DNA of 32,587 nt, taken from the NCBI RefSeq assembly GCF_014596465.1, contig NZ_MECK01000630.1, positions 1-32,587 on the forward strand, read 5' to 3'. This DNA comes from Streptomyces sp. CBMA123. GTDB taxonomy: Bacteria > Actinomycetota > Actinomycetes > Streptomycetales > Streptomycetaceae. A program made the translations under genes and the position numbers. The notes below the pieces were generated by a model. That model saw only the letters and a list, made by a program, of their open reading frames with translations, was not told the origin of the DNA and ran no database searches. Shown here piece after piece: positions 22,735 through 30,525 of the stretch. Positions within the stretch are counted from its first letter, which is position 1. Each line of letters begins with the position of its first letter.

Positions 22735-23463
22735 ATGACCTACCTGACCCCACGGATCGCCCTGGTCGGCGACCGCTCCCCCGCCGTCCGCTCGCACGCC
22801 CGCATCCCCGGCCTGCTCGACTCCCTCGCCGAACGCGACCAGCTCGTCCTGGACGCCTACTGGATCCCCACCGAGGACGCCGGGGCGCCCGGCGCGCTCG
22901 ACGGCTTCGACGCGGTCTGGCTGCTGCCCGGCAGCCCGTACCGCAGCGAGGCGGGCGCCCTGGCCGCGATCCGGACCGCCCGCGAGCGGGGCATCCCCTT
23001 CCTCGGCACCTGCGCCGGGTTCCAGCACGCCGTGCTGGAGTACGCCCGCGACGTCTGCGGCCTCGCCGACACCGTCCACGGCGAGCAGGACCCGGAGCGC
23101 GAGCAGCAGGTGATCGTGCCGCTCGCCTGCTCGCTGGTCGGCCACGAGGGCGCCGTCGTGATCACCCCCGGCACCCTGGCCGAGCGCGCCCTCGGCGCCA
23201 CCCGCACCCTGGAGCGCTACCACTGCAACTACGGCCTCAACGCCGACTACCTGGACCGGCTGCGCGCCCACGGACTGCGCTTCACCGGCGCGGACGAGTC
23301 CGGCCAGGTCCGCGTCCTGGAGCTGCCGGAGCACCCGTTCTTCCTGGCCTCGCTGTTCCAGCCCGAGTTGTCCGGCGACGGCACCCGGGCCCACCCGATG
23401 ATCCGCGCCCTGGCCGCGGCCGCCGTCGCCCACGCGGCGCAGGGCGAGCCGGCGACCGCCTGA
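22735..23463 (+). CDS. CTP synthase C-terminal region-related (class I GATase-like) protein
   Basis: The 242-residue protein has the class I glutamine amidotransferase fold found at the C-terminus of CTP synthase: an oxyanion loop LLPGSPYRSEAGAL (63-76), nucleophile C93 in GTCAGFQHAVLEYAR, and HPFFLASLFQPEL (200-212). In true amidotransferases the last motif has the catalytic His (as in YHPE); here the position is Q209, so normal glutaminase activity is doubtful. No synthase domain is present. It begins at ATG 22735, with CAGGAT at 22723-22728 and 6 nt between, so it may be leaderless. The divergent LysR gene is the likely regulator. Confidence 0.82.
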   Translation: MTYLTPRIALVGDRSPAVRSHARIPGLLDSLAERDQLVLDAYWIPTEDAGAPGALDGFDAVWLLPGSPYRSEAGALAAIRTARERGIPFLGTCAGFQHAVLEYARDVCGLADTVHGEQDPEREQQVIVPLACSLVGHEGAVVITPGTLAERALGATRTLERYHCNYGLNADYLDRLRAHGLRFTGADESGQVRVLELPEHPFFLASLFQPELSGDGTRAHPMIRALAAAAVAHAAQGEPATA

Positions 23464-23487
23464 CCGACGGTCACCCGGGAGCGGCCG

Positions 23488-24027
23488 TCACATCGGCAGC
23501 GAGCGCAGCCGCACCGGCCCCTCCGGCCATCCGGCGCCCTCCGCCAACGGCCGCCACATGGTGCGCAGCGGCATCACCGCGAGCCGCCCCTCCGGCTGTT
23601 CGACCGTCACCTCCTCGGCCACCTCGCGGAACCCGAGCCCCCGGTAGAACGCGGCCAGCGGCGGGCGGCAGAACAGCAGCGCGTACCGGAGGCCGAGCGC
23701 GCGCCCGTGGTCGAGAGCGGTCCCGACCACGGCGTGCGCCAGGCCTTCGCCGCGCCGGTCGGCGGCGACGCAGACGCCGCCGACACCCGCCGCCTCCAGG
23801 TCGGTGCCGCCGACGGTGAGCGGAATCGGGAGCAGCCCGGTGTGGGCGACGAGCCGGCCGTCGGCGGCCCGGATGCCGAAGTGCACGTCCTTGGAGCGGA
23901 AGGTCAGCCCGGTGTAGGCGACGCCGTACGGGTCCTCGCCGGGGCCGAGGATCTGCGCCTGCTCGGCGCGGGTGTAGCTCTCCAAGCGCTCGACGGTCAG
24001 CGGTTCAACGGAAAAACGATCATTCAT
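23488..24027 (-). CDS. GNAT-family N-acetyltransferase
   Basis: The 179-residue protein shows the GNAT core GVGGVCVAADRRGEGLAHAV (acetyl-CoA pyrophosphate loop RRGEGLA), followed by ALGLRYALLFCRPPLAAFYR and GLGFREV. The arrangement resembles the aminoglycoside 2'-N-acetyltransferase-like group, but the residue match is general and resistance is not implied. ATG 24027 is preceded by GGAAGGGAG, 9 nt away; an upstream in-frame start at 24063 is less likely. It converges on the GATase-like gene with a 24-bp gap. Confidence 0.85.
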   Translation of the reverse strand: MNDRFSVEPLTVERLESYTRAEQAQILGPGEDPYGVAYTGLTFRSKDVHFGIRAADGRLVAHTGLLPIPLTVGGTDLEAAGVGGVCVAADRRGEGLAHAVVGTALDHGRALGLRYALLFCRPPLAAFYRGLGFREVAEEVTVEQPEGRLAVMPLRTMWRPLAEGAGWPEGPVRLRSLPM

Positions 24028-24142
24028 CACCCCATGCTCCCTTCCCCGCCGACCGGCCTCCAAGTCCCCTTCCGGCCACCGGATCGGTCACATGATCCGA
24101 CGGTCATCCCCCGATCCGTCGGCCTGTGGAAGCACGCCCCTC

Positions 24143-24385
24143 ATGCTCCGGCCCACCGACCGGCCGGCCGACGACCTCGCCGCACCACTGCCCGGCCCAC
24201 TGCCGCGCCCGCCCCGACCGGTCCGGACCCTCGTGCCGACCGCCGTGGTGCTGCTGGTGCCCGTCCTGGACGGCATGCGCACCCGCGCCGACGGCCTCGG
24301 CGGCACCCTGCACGCCGGGCCGACGCCCGAGGGCGGCTTCGCCGTCCGGGCCCGGCTACCGCTCGGCGCCGCCCGAGGCCCGCCG
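24143..24385 (+). pseudogene. Histidine kinase remnant: both ends joined, centre missing
   Basis: From ATG 24143 the frame encodes a leader-like stretch ending in a hydrophobic run (VRTLVPTAVVLLVPV), then directly GMRTRADGLGGTLHAGPTPE and GGFAVRARLPLG. The latter is the C-terminal ATPase end (G2 region) of streptomycete NarL-type sensor kinases, where GMRERA-LGG is usual. About 300 codons with the dimerisation domain, the phospho-acceptor His and the N and G1 boxes are absent. No stop follows before the antisense strand of coaE. No response-regulator gene is next to it. The call rests on this one motif. Confidence 0.55.
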
Positions 24386-24428
24386 GCTGAGGTCCGCCGG
24401 CCAAGCGCGCAGCCTGAAACCAGGCCAT

Positions 24429-24494
24429 GCGTCAGGCTGCGGGCTTGGAGCCACGCGTCAGGCTGCGGGCTTGGAGCCACGCGTCAGGCCGCGG
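24429..24494. repeat. Tandem array E, 26-bp units, at the coaE stop
   Basis: Two perfect 26-bp units (24429-24454 and 24455-24480), beginning GCGTCAGGCTGCGG and ending CTTGGAGCCAC, are followed by GCGTCAGGCCGCGG at 24481-24494, which is the last codons and stop (24484-24486) of coaE on the minus strand. The array therefore repeats the stop segment of coaE with one base changed. Confidence 0.9.
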
Positions 24495-25083
24495 CCCGCT
24501 TCACCAGCTCCGCCCACACCTCGTCGACCCGCGCCGCCAGCGTCTCCAGCGCCCCGCCGTTGTCGATCACCAGGTCGGCGATCGCCAGCCGGTCCGCCCG
24601 CGAGGCCTGCGCGGCCATCCGGGCCCGGGCTTCCTCCGCCGCCATCCCGCGCAGCCGCACCAGCCGGTCCAGCCGCACCTCGTCGTCCGCGTCGATGACC
24701 ACGACCAGGTCGAACAGCGGCGCCAGCCCGTTCTCGGCGAGCAGCGGCACGTCGTGCACCACCACCGCGTCCGGCGCGGCCGCCGCCTCCAGTTCGGCGG
24801 AGCGGGCCCGCACCAGCGGATGGACGATCGCGTTCAGCGCCCGGAGCTTCTCCGGGTCGGCGAACACGATCGCCCCGAGGGCCGGGCGGTCCAGCGTGCC
24901 GTCCTCCCGCAGCACCTGCGGGCCGAACTCGGCGACCACGGCCGCCAGGCCGTCCGTCCCGGGGGCGACCACCTCGCGGGCGATCAGGTCGGAGTCCACG
25001 ATCACCGCGCCGCGCGCGGCGAACAGCCGGGACACCTCGCTCTTACCCGCGCCGATACCGCCCGTCAGTCCGATCTTCAGCAT
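24484..25083 (-). CDS. coaE: Dephospho-CoA kinase
   Basis: CoaE phosphorylates the 3'-hydroxyl of dephospho-CoA with ATP, the last step of coenzyme A synthesis. The 199-residue protein has the P-loop GGIGAGKS (8-15), VIVDSDLIAREVVAPG with the conserved DSD, VFADPEKLRALNAIVHPLVR, and the lid region DRLVRLRGMAAEEARARMAA; length is normal. ATG 25083 has no ribosome site, but TAGCCT (25095-25090) is 6 nt upstream, so the mRNA is probably leaderless. The gene is in the rpsA neighbourhood, as in other streptomycetes, although an MMPL/MarR/metallo-hydrolase block lies between. Its stop is part of array E. Confidence 0.97.
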   Translation of the reverse strand: MLKIGLTGGIGAGKSEVSRLFAARGAVIVDSDLIAREVVAPGTDGLAAVVAEFGPQVLREDGTLDRPALGAIVFADPEKLRALNAIVHPLVRARSAELEAAAAPDAVVVHDVPLLAENGLAPLFDLVVVIDADDEVRLDRLVRLRGMAAEEARARMAAQASRADRLAIADLVIDNGGALETLAARVDEVWAELVKRAAA

Positions 25084-25113
25084 GGCGTCAGGCTACCGGC
25101 GCGACACCACGGG

Positions 25114-25192
25114 CGTCAGTCCGGGCCGGTCGGCGCGAGCCCGTCCACCCGGGCCGGTCGGCGCGAGCCCGTCCACCACGACCCGTCAGTCC
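25114..25192. repeat. Tandem array F, 28-bp units, at the metallo-hydrolase stop
   Basis: Two perfect 28-bp units (25121-25148 and 25149-25176), each starting CCGGGCCGGTCGGC and ending CCCGTCCAC, are flanked by CGTCAGTCC at 25114-25122 and again at 25184-25192. The second flank contains the minus-strand stop (25186-25188) of the metallo-beta-lactamase-fold gene. The array lies between that stop and the coaE promoter. Confidence 0.9.
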
Positions 25193-25827
25193 AGGTCCAG
25201 TCCCTCGCCCTCGCCCAGCACCACCAGCTCGGAGCCGGTGCCCGGCCCGTCCGGCCCGAGCAGCCGGGTCTGCACGGCGTGCCCGATCGGGCTGAGCGTG
25301 GCGTCGTGCACCGGGACGGCCCGGCGCGAGCCCGCCTCCCGGACGTAGTCGATCACCTCGGAGGCCTTGCTCCAGGGCGCGGCGAGCGGCAGCAGCAGGG
25401 TGTCCACGGTGTGCGGCGGCACGGTGAAGGCGTCGCCGGGGTGGAAGAGCCGGCCGTCCAGCAGGAAGCCGATGTTCTTCACCTGCGGGATGTCGGGGTG
25501 GATCACCGCGTGCCACTCGCCGTGCACCGAGACGCCGATCCCGCCGATCTCGAAGGCGTCGCCCTCGCCGACCGCGGTGACCCGCCGCCCGACGCCCTCC
25601 AGCTGGGCGGCGACGTCGCCGTTGGTCCACACCCGCAGCGCCGGGTCGGCGTCCAGGGCGGCGCGCAGCCGGGACTGCTCGAAGTGGTCCATGTGCTCGT
25701 GGGTGATCAGGACGGCGTCGGCCCCGGCCAGGGCGGCGGGGTCGGTGAAGGCCCCGGGGTCGATGACGAAGGTGGTTCCGTCGTGCTCGACGCGTACGCA
25801 GGCGTGTCCGAACTTGGTGATTCGCAT
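25186..25827 (-). CDS. Metallo-beta-lactamase-fold hydrolase (UlaG-like)
   Basis: The 213-residue protein has GHACVRVE (7-14) and VIDPGAF, then the metal-binding motif THEHMDH (42-48; H43, H45, D47, H48), further His in VHGEWHAVIHPD, HPGDAFTVPPH and a late VHDATLSPIGH. This is the layout of UlaG-like metal-dependent hydrolases rather than antibiotic-degrading lactamases. The substrate is unknown. ATG 25827 has TATGGT (25840-25835) 7 nt upstream and no ribosome site. Its promoter is covered by an inverted repeat shared with the divergent MarR gene. Confidence 0.88.
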   Translation of the reverse strand: MRITKFGHACVRVEHDGTTFVIDPGAFTDPAALAGADAVLITHEHMDHFEQSRLRAALDADPALRVWTNGDVAAQLEGVGRRVTAVGEGDAFEIGGIGVSVHGEWHAVIHPDIPQVKNIGFLLDGRLFHPGDAFTVPPHTVDTLLLPLAAPWSKASEVIDYVREAGSRRAVPVHDATLSPIGHAVQTRLLGPDGPGTGSELVVLGEGEGLDLD

Positions 25828-25831
25828 ATCC

Positions 25832-25860
25832 AAAACCATACAGCATGACTGTACAGTTTT
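25832..25860. promoter_or_regulatory. MarR operator in divergent promoter
   Basis: Two 12-bp arms, AAAACCATACAG (25832-25843) and CTGTACAGTTTT (25849-25860), pair at 10 of 12 positions around a 5-bp centre. It covers the -10 TATGGT of the metallo-hydrolase gene and reaches the -35 region of the MarR gene, whose -10 TAGACT is at 25878-25883. Repression of both genes by MarR is inferred from the position. Confidence 0.8.
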
Positions 25861-25889
25861 GCTGCATATCTTCCGGATAGACTTCTCCC

Positions 25890-26321
25890 ATGACCAGCAA
25901 CGCCCCGCACCAGGACACCCTGGACCTCGCCGCCGACCTGCGCGCCGCCCTCGGCAGCCTGGTCCGCACTCTGCGCGACAACGACGACCTGCCGCCCAAC
26001 CAGGCCGCCGTGCTCGGCCTGCTGGTCCGTGACGAACGCTCCTACACCGTCGCCGAACTCGCCGACCGCCGCCGGGTGCGCCACCAGTCGATGGCCCGCA
26101 CCGTCGCCCTGATGTCCGAGGCCGGCCTGGTCGCCCAGCAGCCCCACCCCACCGACGGCCGCAAGCAGCTGATCGCCGCCACCGAGGCCGGCCGGTTCGC
26201 CCTGCTGGAACAGCGCGCCCGCCGCGAGCACCACATCGCCACCGCCATCGAGTCCCGCCTCAGCACCGCCGAACGGGAGCACCTGCGCGCGAGCGTCGAA
26301 CTGCTCCAGCGGCTGAGCTGA
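25890..26321 (+). CDS. MarR-family transcriptional regulator
   Basis: The 143-residue protein has the MarR winged helix: LPPNQAAVLGLLVRDERSYT, VAELADRRRVRHQSMARTVA, LMSEAGLVAQQPHPTDGRKQ (wing), and a terminal dimerisation helix EREHLRASVELLQRL. ATG 25890 lies 6 nt after TAGACT with no ribosome site, consistent with a leaderless mRNA. It is divergent from the metallo-hydrolase gene and convergent, 10 bp away, with the MMPL exporter gene; control of the exporter is possible but there is no matching site at its promoter that I could see. Confidence 0.93.
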   Translation: MTSNAPHQDTLDLAADLRAALGSLVRTLRDNDDLPPNQAAVLGLLVRDERSYTVAELADRRRVRHQSMARTVALMSEAGLVAQQPHPTDGRKQLIAATEAGRFALLEQRARREHHIATAIESRLSTAEREHLRASVELLQRLS

Positions 26322-26331
26322 CCCGAGCGCG

Positions 26332-28545
26332 CTACCCGGCCTGAGCCGACCCGACCGGCTCCGGCCGCTGCGCCGGGATCACCGCTGTCACGGGCCGCTC
26401 GATCTCCGGCAGGTCGACGTGCTCGCTCAGCCCGAACCGCCGGTGCAGCCGCCGCAGCGGAGCCGGCGCCCACCAGTTGAACTCGCCGAACAGGCTCATC
26501 GCGGCGGGCACCAGCAGGCAGCGCACCAGGGTGGCGTCCACCGCGACCGCCACCGCCAGCGCGATGCCCATCTGCTTGACCATGAGCATGTCCCCGAGCG
26601 CGAAGCCCGCGAAGACGATCACCATCAGCAGCGCCGCCGAGGTGATGATCCGACCACTGCGCTGGACGCCCAGCTCCACCGCCCGGACGCAGCCGTGCCC
26701 GCGCTCGGTCAGCTCCTTGATCCGGGAGAGCAGGAACACCTCGTAGTCCATCGACAGCCCGAAGGCGAAGGCGAAGACCAGCACCGGGATGAAGGTCTCC
26801 AGCCCGCCGGTCGGGCTGAACCCGAGCAGCCCGCTGAACCAGCCGTCCTGGAACACCAGGGTCAGCGCGCCGAGCGAGGCGCCCAGCGACAGCAGGTTCA
26901 TCAGCAGCGCCTTGACCGGCATCACCACCGAGCCGGTCATCAGGAACAGCAGTACCAGCGTCCCGGCCGCGACCAGGCCCAGCGCCCACGGCCCGCGCGA
27001 CATCAGCTCGTCCTGGAAGTCCACCACCGAGGCCGCACCGCCGGTGACGTACGTCTTCAGGCCGCCCCGGTCGGCCCGCAGTTCGTCCACCACCCGCTTG
27101 GCCGTGGCGCCCTGAGGGTCCCCGTGCACCAGCACGTCCACCGTCGACACCGCGTCGCCGACCGGCGTCACCGCCCGTACCCCGCTCACCCCGGGCAGCT
27201 TGGCGACGACCTCGTCCGCGTACGCCTGCGCCACCGGCGCCCCGCCCTCAACCACCACTGTGATCGGCGCGGACGCGACCTGCGGGAAGCGCTGGTCGAT
27301 CGTCTCGGCGACCTGCCGCCCGGCCGAGGAGACGGGCAGTACGGCGGCGCCGGAGCTGCGCATCTCGGCGTGCAGGAAGGGGGCCCCGGCCGCCATCAGC
27401 AGCGCCACCGAGGCGAGCGTCACCGCCACCGCCCGCTTGCGGACCCGGCGGACGGTCCGGCTGAAGAAGCCCTCGTCCGGGACGGGCGAGGTCGGTGTCC
27501 TGATCCGGCCGCCGGCGAAGCCGAGCAGCGCGGGGATCAGGGTGAGGGCGGCCGCGACCGCGATCACCACCACGCTCACGCCGGCCGCGGCGACCGCGCC
27601 CAGGACCGGGCTGGTGAAGACGAACAGGCCGGACAGCGCGACGGCCACGGTCAGTCCGGAGAAGGCGACGGTGCGCCCGGCGGTCGCGGCCGTGCGCTCG
27701 ACGGCGGCGGCGATGCCCGCGCCGTGGCCCCGTTCCTCGCGGAAACGATTCACCATCAGCAGCGCGTAGTCGATCGACAGCCCCAGCCCCAGCACGGTGG
27801 CGATCGGCAGCACGCTGGTGTCGATGTCCATGATCCGGCTGAAACCGAACATGGCCAGCAGCGCTCCACCCACCGAGGCGACGGCCCCGATCACCGGCAG
27901 CGAGGCGGCGGCCAGGCCGCCGAAGACCAGCACCATGACGACCAGGGTCAGCGGCAGGGTCACCATCTCGCCGAAGCGGGTGTCCTGCTCGGTCTGCTTC
28001 TTGACCTCCTGCTGGAGCACGAGGTCCCCGCCGACGGTCACGTGCGCCCCGCCCGCACCGTCCAGCGCGGCGAGCCGGTGGGTGACGGCGTCGGTCTGCG
28101 CGGAGGTCGCGGTGCCGGCCATCCGTACGCTGACCAGGCCCGCCGTCCCGTCGGCGGCCCTCAGCGCGGCCGGGCCCGGCCCGGCACCGTACGCGTCCTG
28201 CGCGCCGGCGACCCCGGGCAGGGCGGTGATCTCGGCGGTGGCCCGCTGGACGGCGGCGCGCACCGCCGGGTCGTCCACCGGCTTGCCGTCCACCACCGCG
28301 GTCACGGTGCCCTTGACCGGATCGGCCGCGGCGACCACGGCGCTGCCCCGGTCCGCCTCGGCGGTGGCGGAGGAGGCCCCGGCCACCGAGCCCTCGAAGA
28401 CCCGCCCGCCGATCAGCACCCCGGCCACCAGGACGACGGCCCAGAAGCCGAGCACCCAGCGGCGGTGGCGGAAGCAGAACCGGCCGAGAGCGGCGAGCCG
28501 GCCGCCGACCACAGCGGTGGGGGCGGCGGAGGTGGGGTTGCGCAT
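26332..28545 (-). CDS. MMPL/RND-family exporter
   Basis: The 737-residue protein is an inner-membrane transporter of the MmpL type with about 12 transmembrane helices in two homologous halves, each with a large external loop. The proton-relay motif occurs twice: GLSIDYALLMVNRFREE and GLSMDYEVFLLSRIKE. The first half starts RRWVLGFWAVVLVAGVLIGG; the end is a soluble tail (LPEIERPVTAVIPAQ). Members move lipids, drugs or secreted metabolites using the proton gradient; the substrate is unknown. ATG 28545 has AAAGG about 6 nt upstream; a GTG at 28569 is in frame. It is convergent with marR. Confidence 0.92.
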   Translation of the reverse strand: MRNPTSAAPTAVVGGRLAALGRFCFRHRRWVLGFWAVVLVAGVLIGGRVFEGSVAGASSATAEADRGSAVVAAADPVKGTVTAVVDGKPVDDPAVRAAVQRATAEITALPGVAGAQDAYGAGPGPAALRAADGTAGLVSVRMAGTATSAQTDAVTHRLAALDGAGGAHVTVGGDLVLQQEVKKQTEQDTRFGEMVTLPLTLVVMVLVFGGLAAASLPVIGAVASVGGALLAMFGFSRIMDIDTSVLPIATVLGLGLSIDYALLMVNRFREERGHGAGIAAAVERTAATAGRTVAFSGLTVAVALSGLFVFTSPVLGAVAAAGVSVVVIAVAAALTLIPALLGFAGGRIRTPTSPVPDEGFFSRTVRRVRKRAVAVTLASVALLMAAGAPFLHAEMRSSGAAVLPVSSAGRQVAETIDQRFPQVASAPITVVVEGGAPVAQAYADEVVAKLPGVSGVRAVTPVGDAVSTVDVLVHGDPQGATAKRVVDELRADRGGLKTYVTGGAASVVDFQDELMSRGPWALGLVAAGTLVLLFLMTGSVVMPVKALLMNLLSLGASLGALTLVFQDGWFSGLLGFSPTGGLETFIPVLVFAFAFGLSMDYEVFLLSRIKELTERGHGCVRAVELGVQRSGRIITSAALLMVIVFAGFALGDMLMVKQMGIALAVAVAVDATLVRCLLVPAAMSLFGEFNWWAPAPLRRLHRRFGLSEHVDLPEIERPVTAVIPAQRPEPVGSAQAG

Positions 28546-28569
28546 GAGGAGCCTTTCGGGCAGTTCCAC

Positions 28570-28720
28570 TCAATGTAGGTGCAACCCGAACTCCGGCCTA
28601 TAGCAGGGTAATGAGCCTCATCTCACATTTCCCTTCACATAAACCACACATAAGTCAAACCGGAAAACGAAGGCCCGCGGACAGCCTGCGGACAGCCCGC
28701 GAACAGGTGGGGGAACACGA
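28570..28720. other. Promoter region upstream of the MMPL gene
   Basis: This gap between the MMPL start and the rpsA terminator is much richer in A and T than the rest, especially 28605-28670 (CACAT repeated three times). ATGAGCCTCAT (28611-28621) is an inverted repeat with a single central base. On the minus strand, TACATT lies close to the start and TATAGG further up, but neither has a convincing partner. No gene was recognised. Confidence 0.5.
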
Positions 28721-28775
28721 AACGGGCCCCACCCGGACGAATCCGGGTGGGGCCCGTTCCCTAGCTGTCAGCTAG
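28721..28775 (-). terminator. rpsA terminator
   Basis: Perfect 17-bp arms AACGGGCCCCACCCGGA (28721-28737) and TCCGGGTGGGGCCCGTT (28742-28758) with a stable CGAA loop form the main hairpin. A second small hairpin, CTAGCT-GTC-AGCTAG (28761-28775), lies between it and the rpsA stop. Confidence 0.92.
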
Positions 28776-28790
28776 CGGGGGGCGAGAGCC

Positions 28791-30281
28791 TCAGCTCTGG
28801 CCGCCGGCCAGCTTCTCGCGCAGGGCGGCCAGGGCCTCGTCGGAGGCCAGGGCGCCCGAGCCCTCGTCGCTGCTGGACGAGTACGAGCCACCGGCGGCAG
28901 CGGCGACGGCGTCGCCACCCTCCGCAGCGGCCTCGGCGTCGGCCTCGCGGCTCTTGATGACCTGGGCCTGGTGCTGCTCGAAGCGGGACTGCGCCTCGGC
29001 GTACTGGCGCTCCCACTCCTCGCGCTGCTTCTCGAAGCCGGGCAGCCAGTCGTTCGCCTCGGGGTCGAAGCCCTCCGGGTAGATGTAGTTGCCCTGGTCG
29101 TCGTACGAGGCGGCCATGCCGTACAGGGTCGGGTCGAACTCGACCTCGGCCGGGTTGGCACCCAGGGCCTCGTTGGCCTGCTTCAGCGAGAGGCTGATGC
29201 GGCGACGCTCGAGGTCGATGTCGATGACCTTGACGAAGATCTCGTCGCCGACCTGGACGACCTGCTCCGGGATCTCGACGTGGCGCTCGGCCAGCTCGGA
29301 GATGTGGACCAGACCCTCGATGCCCTCGTCCACGCGGACGAACGCACCGAACGGAACCAGCTTGGTGACCTTACCCGGAACGACCTGGCCGATCTGGTGG
29401 GTACGGGCGAACTGCTGCCACGGGTCCTCCTGGGTCGCCTTCAGCGACAGGGAGACGCGCTCGCGGTCCATGTCAACGTCGAGAACCTCGACGGTGACCT
29501 CCTGGCCGACCTCGACAACCTCGGACGGGTGGTCGATGTGCTTCCAGGACAGCTCGGAGACGTGCACCAGGCCGTCGACGCCACCCAGGTCCACGAAGGC
29601 ACCGAAGTTGACGATCGAGGAGACGACGCCGGAGCGCACCTGGCCCTTCTGCAGGGTGGTGAGGAAGGTCTGGCGGACCTCGCTCTGGGTCTGCTCCAGC
29701 CAGGCACGGCGGGACAGGACCACGTTGTTGCGGTTCTTGTCCAGCTCGATGATCTTGGCCTCGAGCTCCTTGCCCACGTAGGGCTGGAGGTCGCGGACGC
29801 GACGCATCTCGACGAGCGAGGCCGGGAGGAAGCCACGGAGGCCGATGTCGAGGATGAGACCACCCTTGACGACCTCGATGACGGTACCGGTGACGATGCC
29901 GTCCTCTTCCTTGATCTTCTCGATCGTGCCCCAGGCGCGCTCGTACTGAGCACGCTTCTTGGACAGGATGAGACGACCCTCCTTGTCCTCCTTCTGGAGA
30001 ACCAGGGCCTCGATGTTGTCACCGACGGCGACGACCTCGTGCGGGTCGACGTCGTGCTTGATCGAGAGCTCGCGGGACGGGATGACGCCTTCGGTCTTGT
30101 AACCGATGTCGAGGAGGACCTCGTCACGGTCGACCTTCACGATGACGCCCTCGACGATGTCGCCATCGTTGAAGTACTTGATGGTCTCGTCGATGGCGGC
30201 GAGGAAGGCCTCCGCGTCGCCGATGTCGTTGACCGCGACCTGCGGGGTGGTGCTGAGGGAGGAGTCGGTGGGGCTCGTCAT
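28791..30281 (-). CDS. rpsA: 30S ribosomal protein S1
   Basis: The 496-residue protein is ribosomal protein S1, which binds mRNA on the 30S subunit and helps initiation. It has four S1 RNA-binding repeats at about 40-109, 126-192, 213-281 and 298-367; the third and fourth carry the conserved NFGAFVDLGGVDGLVHVSEL and PFGAFVRVDEGIEGLVHISE. A C-terminal tail of about 130 residues is charged and low in complexity (SSSSDEGSG), as in other actinobacteria; the six-repeat form of E. coli is not expected. ATG 30281 has GGAG 11 nt upstream. A strong promoter is about 220 bp upstream, so the leader is long. Many leaderless genes here make S1 dependence variable between mRNAs. Confidence 0.98.
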   Translation of the reverse strand: MTSPTDSSLSTTPQVAVNDIGDAEAFLAAIDETIKYFNDGDIVEGVIVKVDRDEVLLDIGYKTEGVIPSRELSIKHDVDPHEVVAVGDNIEALVLQKEDKEGRLILSKKRAQYERAWGTIEKIKEEDGIVTGTVIEVVKGGLILDIGLRGFLPASLVEMRRVRDLQPYVGKELEAKIIELDKNRNNVVLSRRAWLEQTQSEVRQTFLTTLQKGQVRSGVVSSIVNFGAFVDLGGVDGLVHVSELSWKHIDHPSEVVEVGQEVTVEVLDVDMDRERVSLSLKATQEDPWQQFARTHQIGQVVPGKVTKLVPFGAFVRVDEGIEGLVHISELAERHVEIPEQVVQVGDEIFVKVIDIDLERRRISLSLKQANEALGANPAEVEFDPTLYGMAASYDDQGNYIYPEGFDPEANDWLPGFEKQREEWERQYAEAQSRFEQHQAQVIKSREADAEAAAEGGDAVAAAAGGSYSSSSDEGSGALASDEALAALREKLAGGQS

Positions 30282-30525
30282 TAGGAAAAGGGCTCCGGTA
30301 CGGACATGAAAGTCGTAGGTAATGCCACGCGGAGGGCCCGTATCGCTCCCACCGAAAGCCGGACAGCCAAGAACACGGCACACCGGTGCTCCCTGAACAA
30401 CGAGAAACCGGCGTCCGTCTTGCGACCGTGGGGTCTTCGACAGATGCGAGCGCGACCTGCTCCGTCCGAGGCGCGCAGGCCCGCAGCGCAACTTGTAGCA
30501 TACGGGGACGGCCAGGCACGGTCAA
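30282..30525 (-). promoter_or_regulatory. rpsA promoter and long leader
   Basis: On the minus strand, TTGACC (30525-30520) and TATGCT (30502-30497) are separated by exactly 17 bp, a near-consensus housekeeping promoter. Transcription should start near 30490, giving a leader of about 210 nt before rpsA ATG 30281. S1 is known to control its own translation in enteric bacteria, and the length of the leader leaves room for such a site; I did not identify a defined structure. Confidence 0.85.

Noticed and set aside
28971..30284. 437-codon plus-strand frame opposite rpsA
   Set aside because: It is the antisense shadow of rpsA, rich in Asp, Leu and Val from complementary codons; rpsA has four S1 repeats and its own promoter and terminator.
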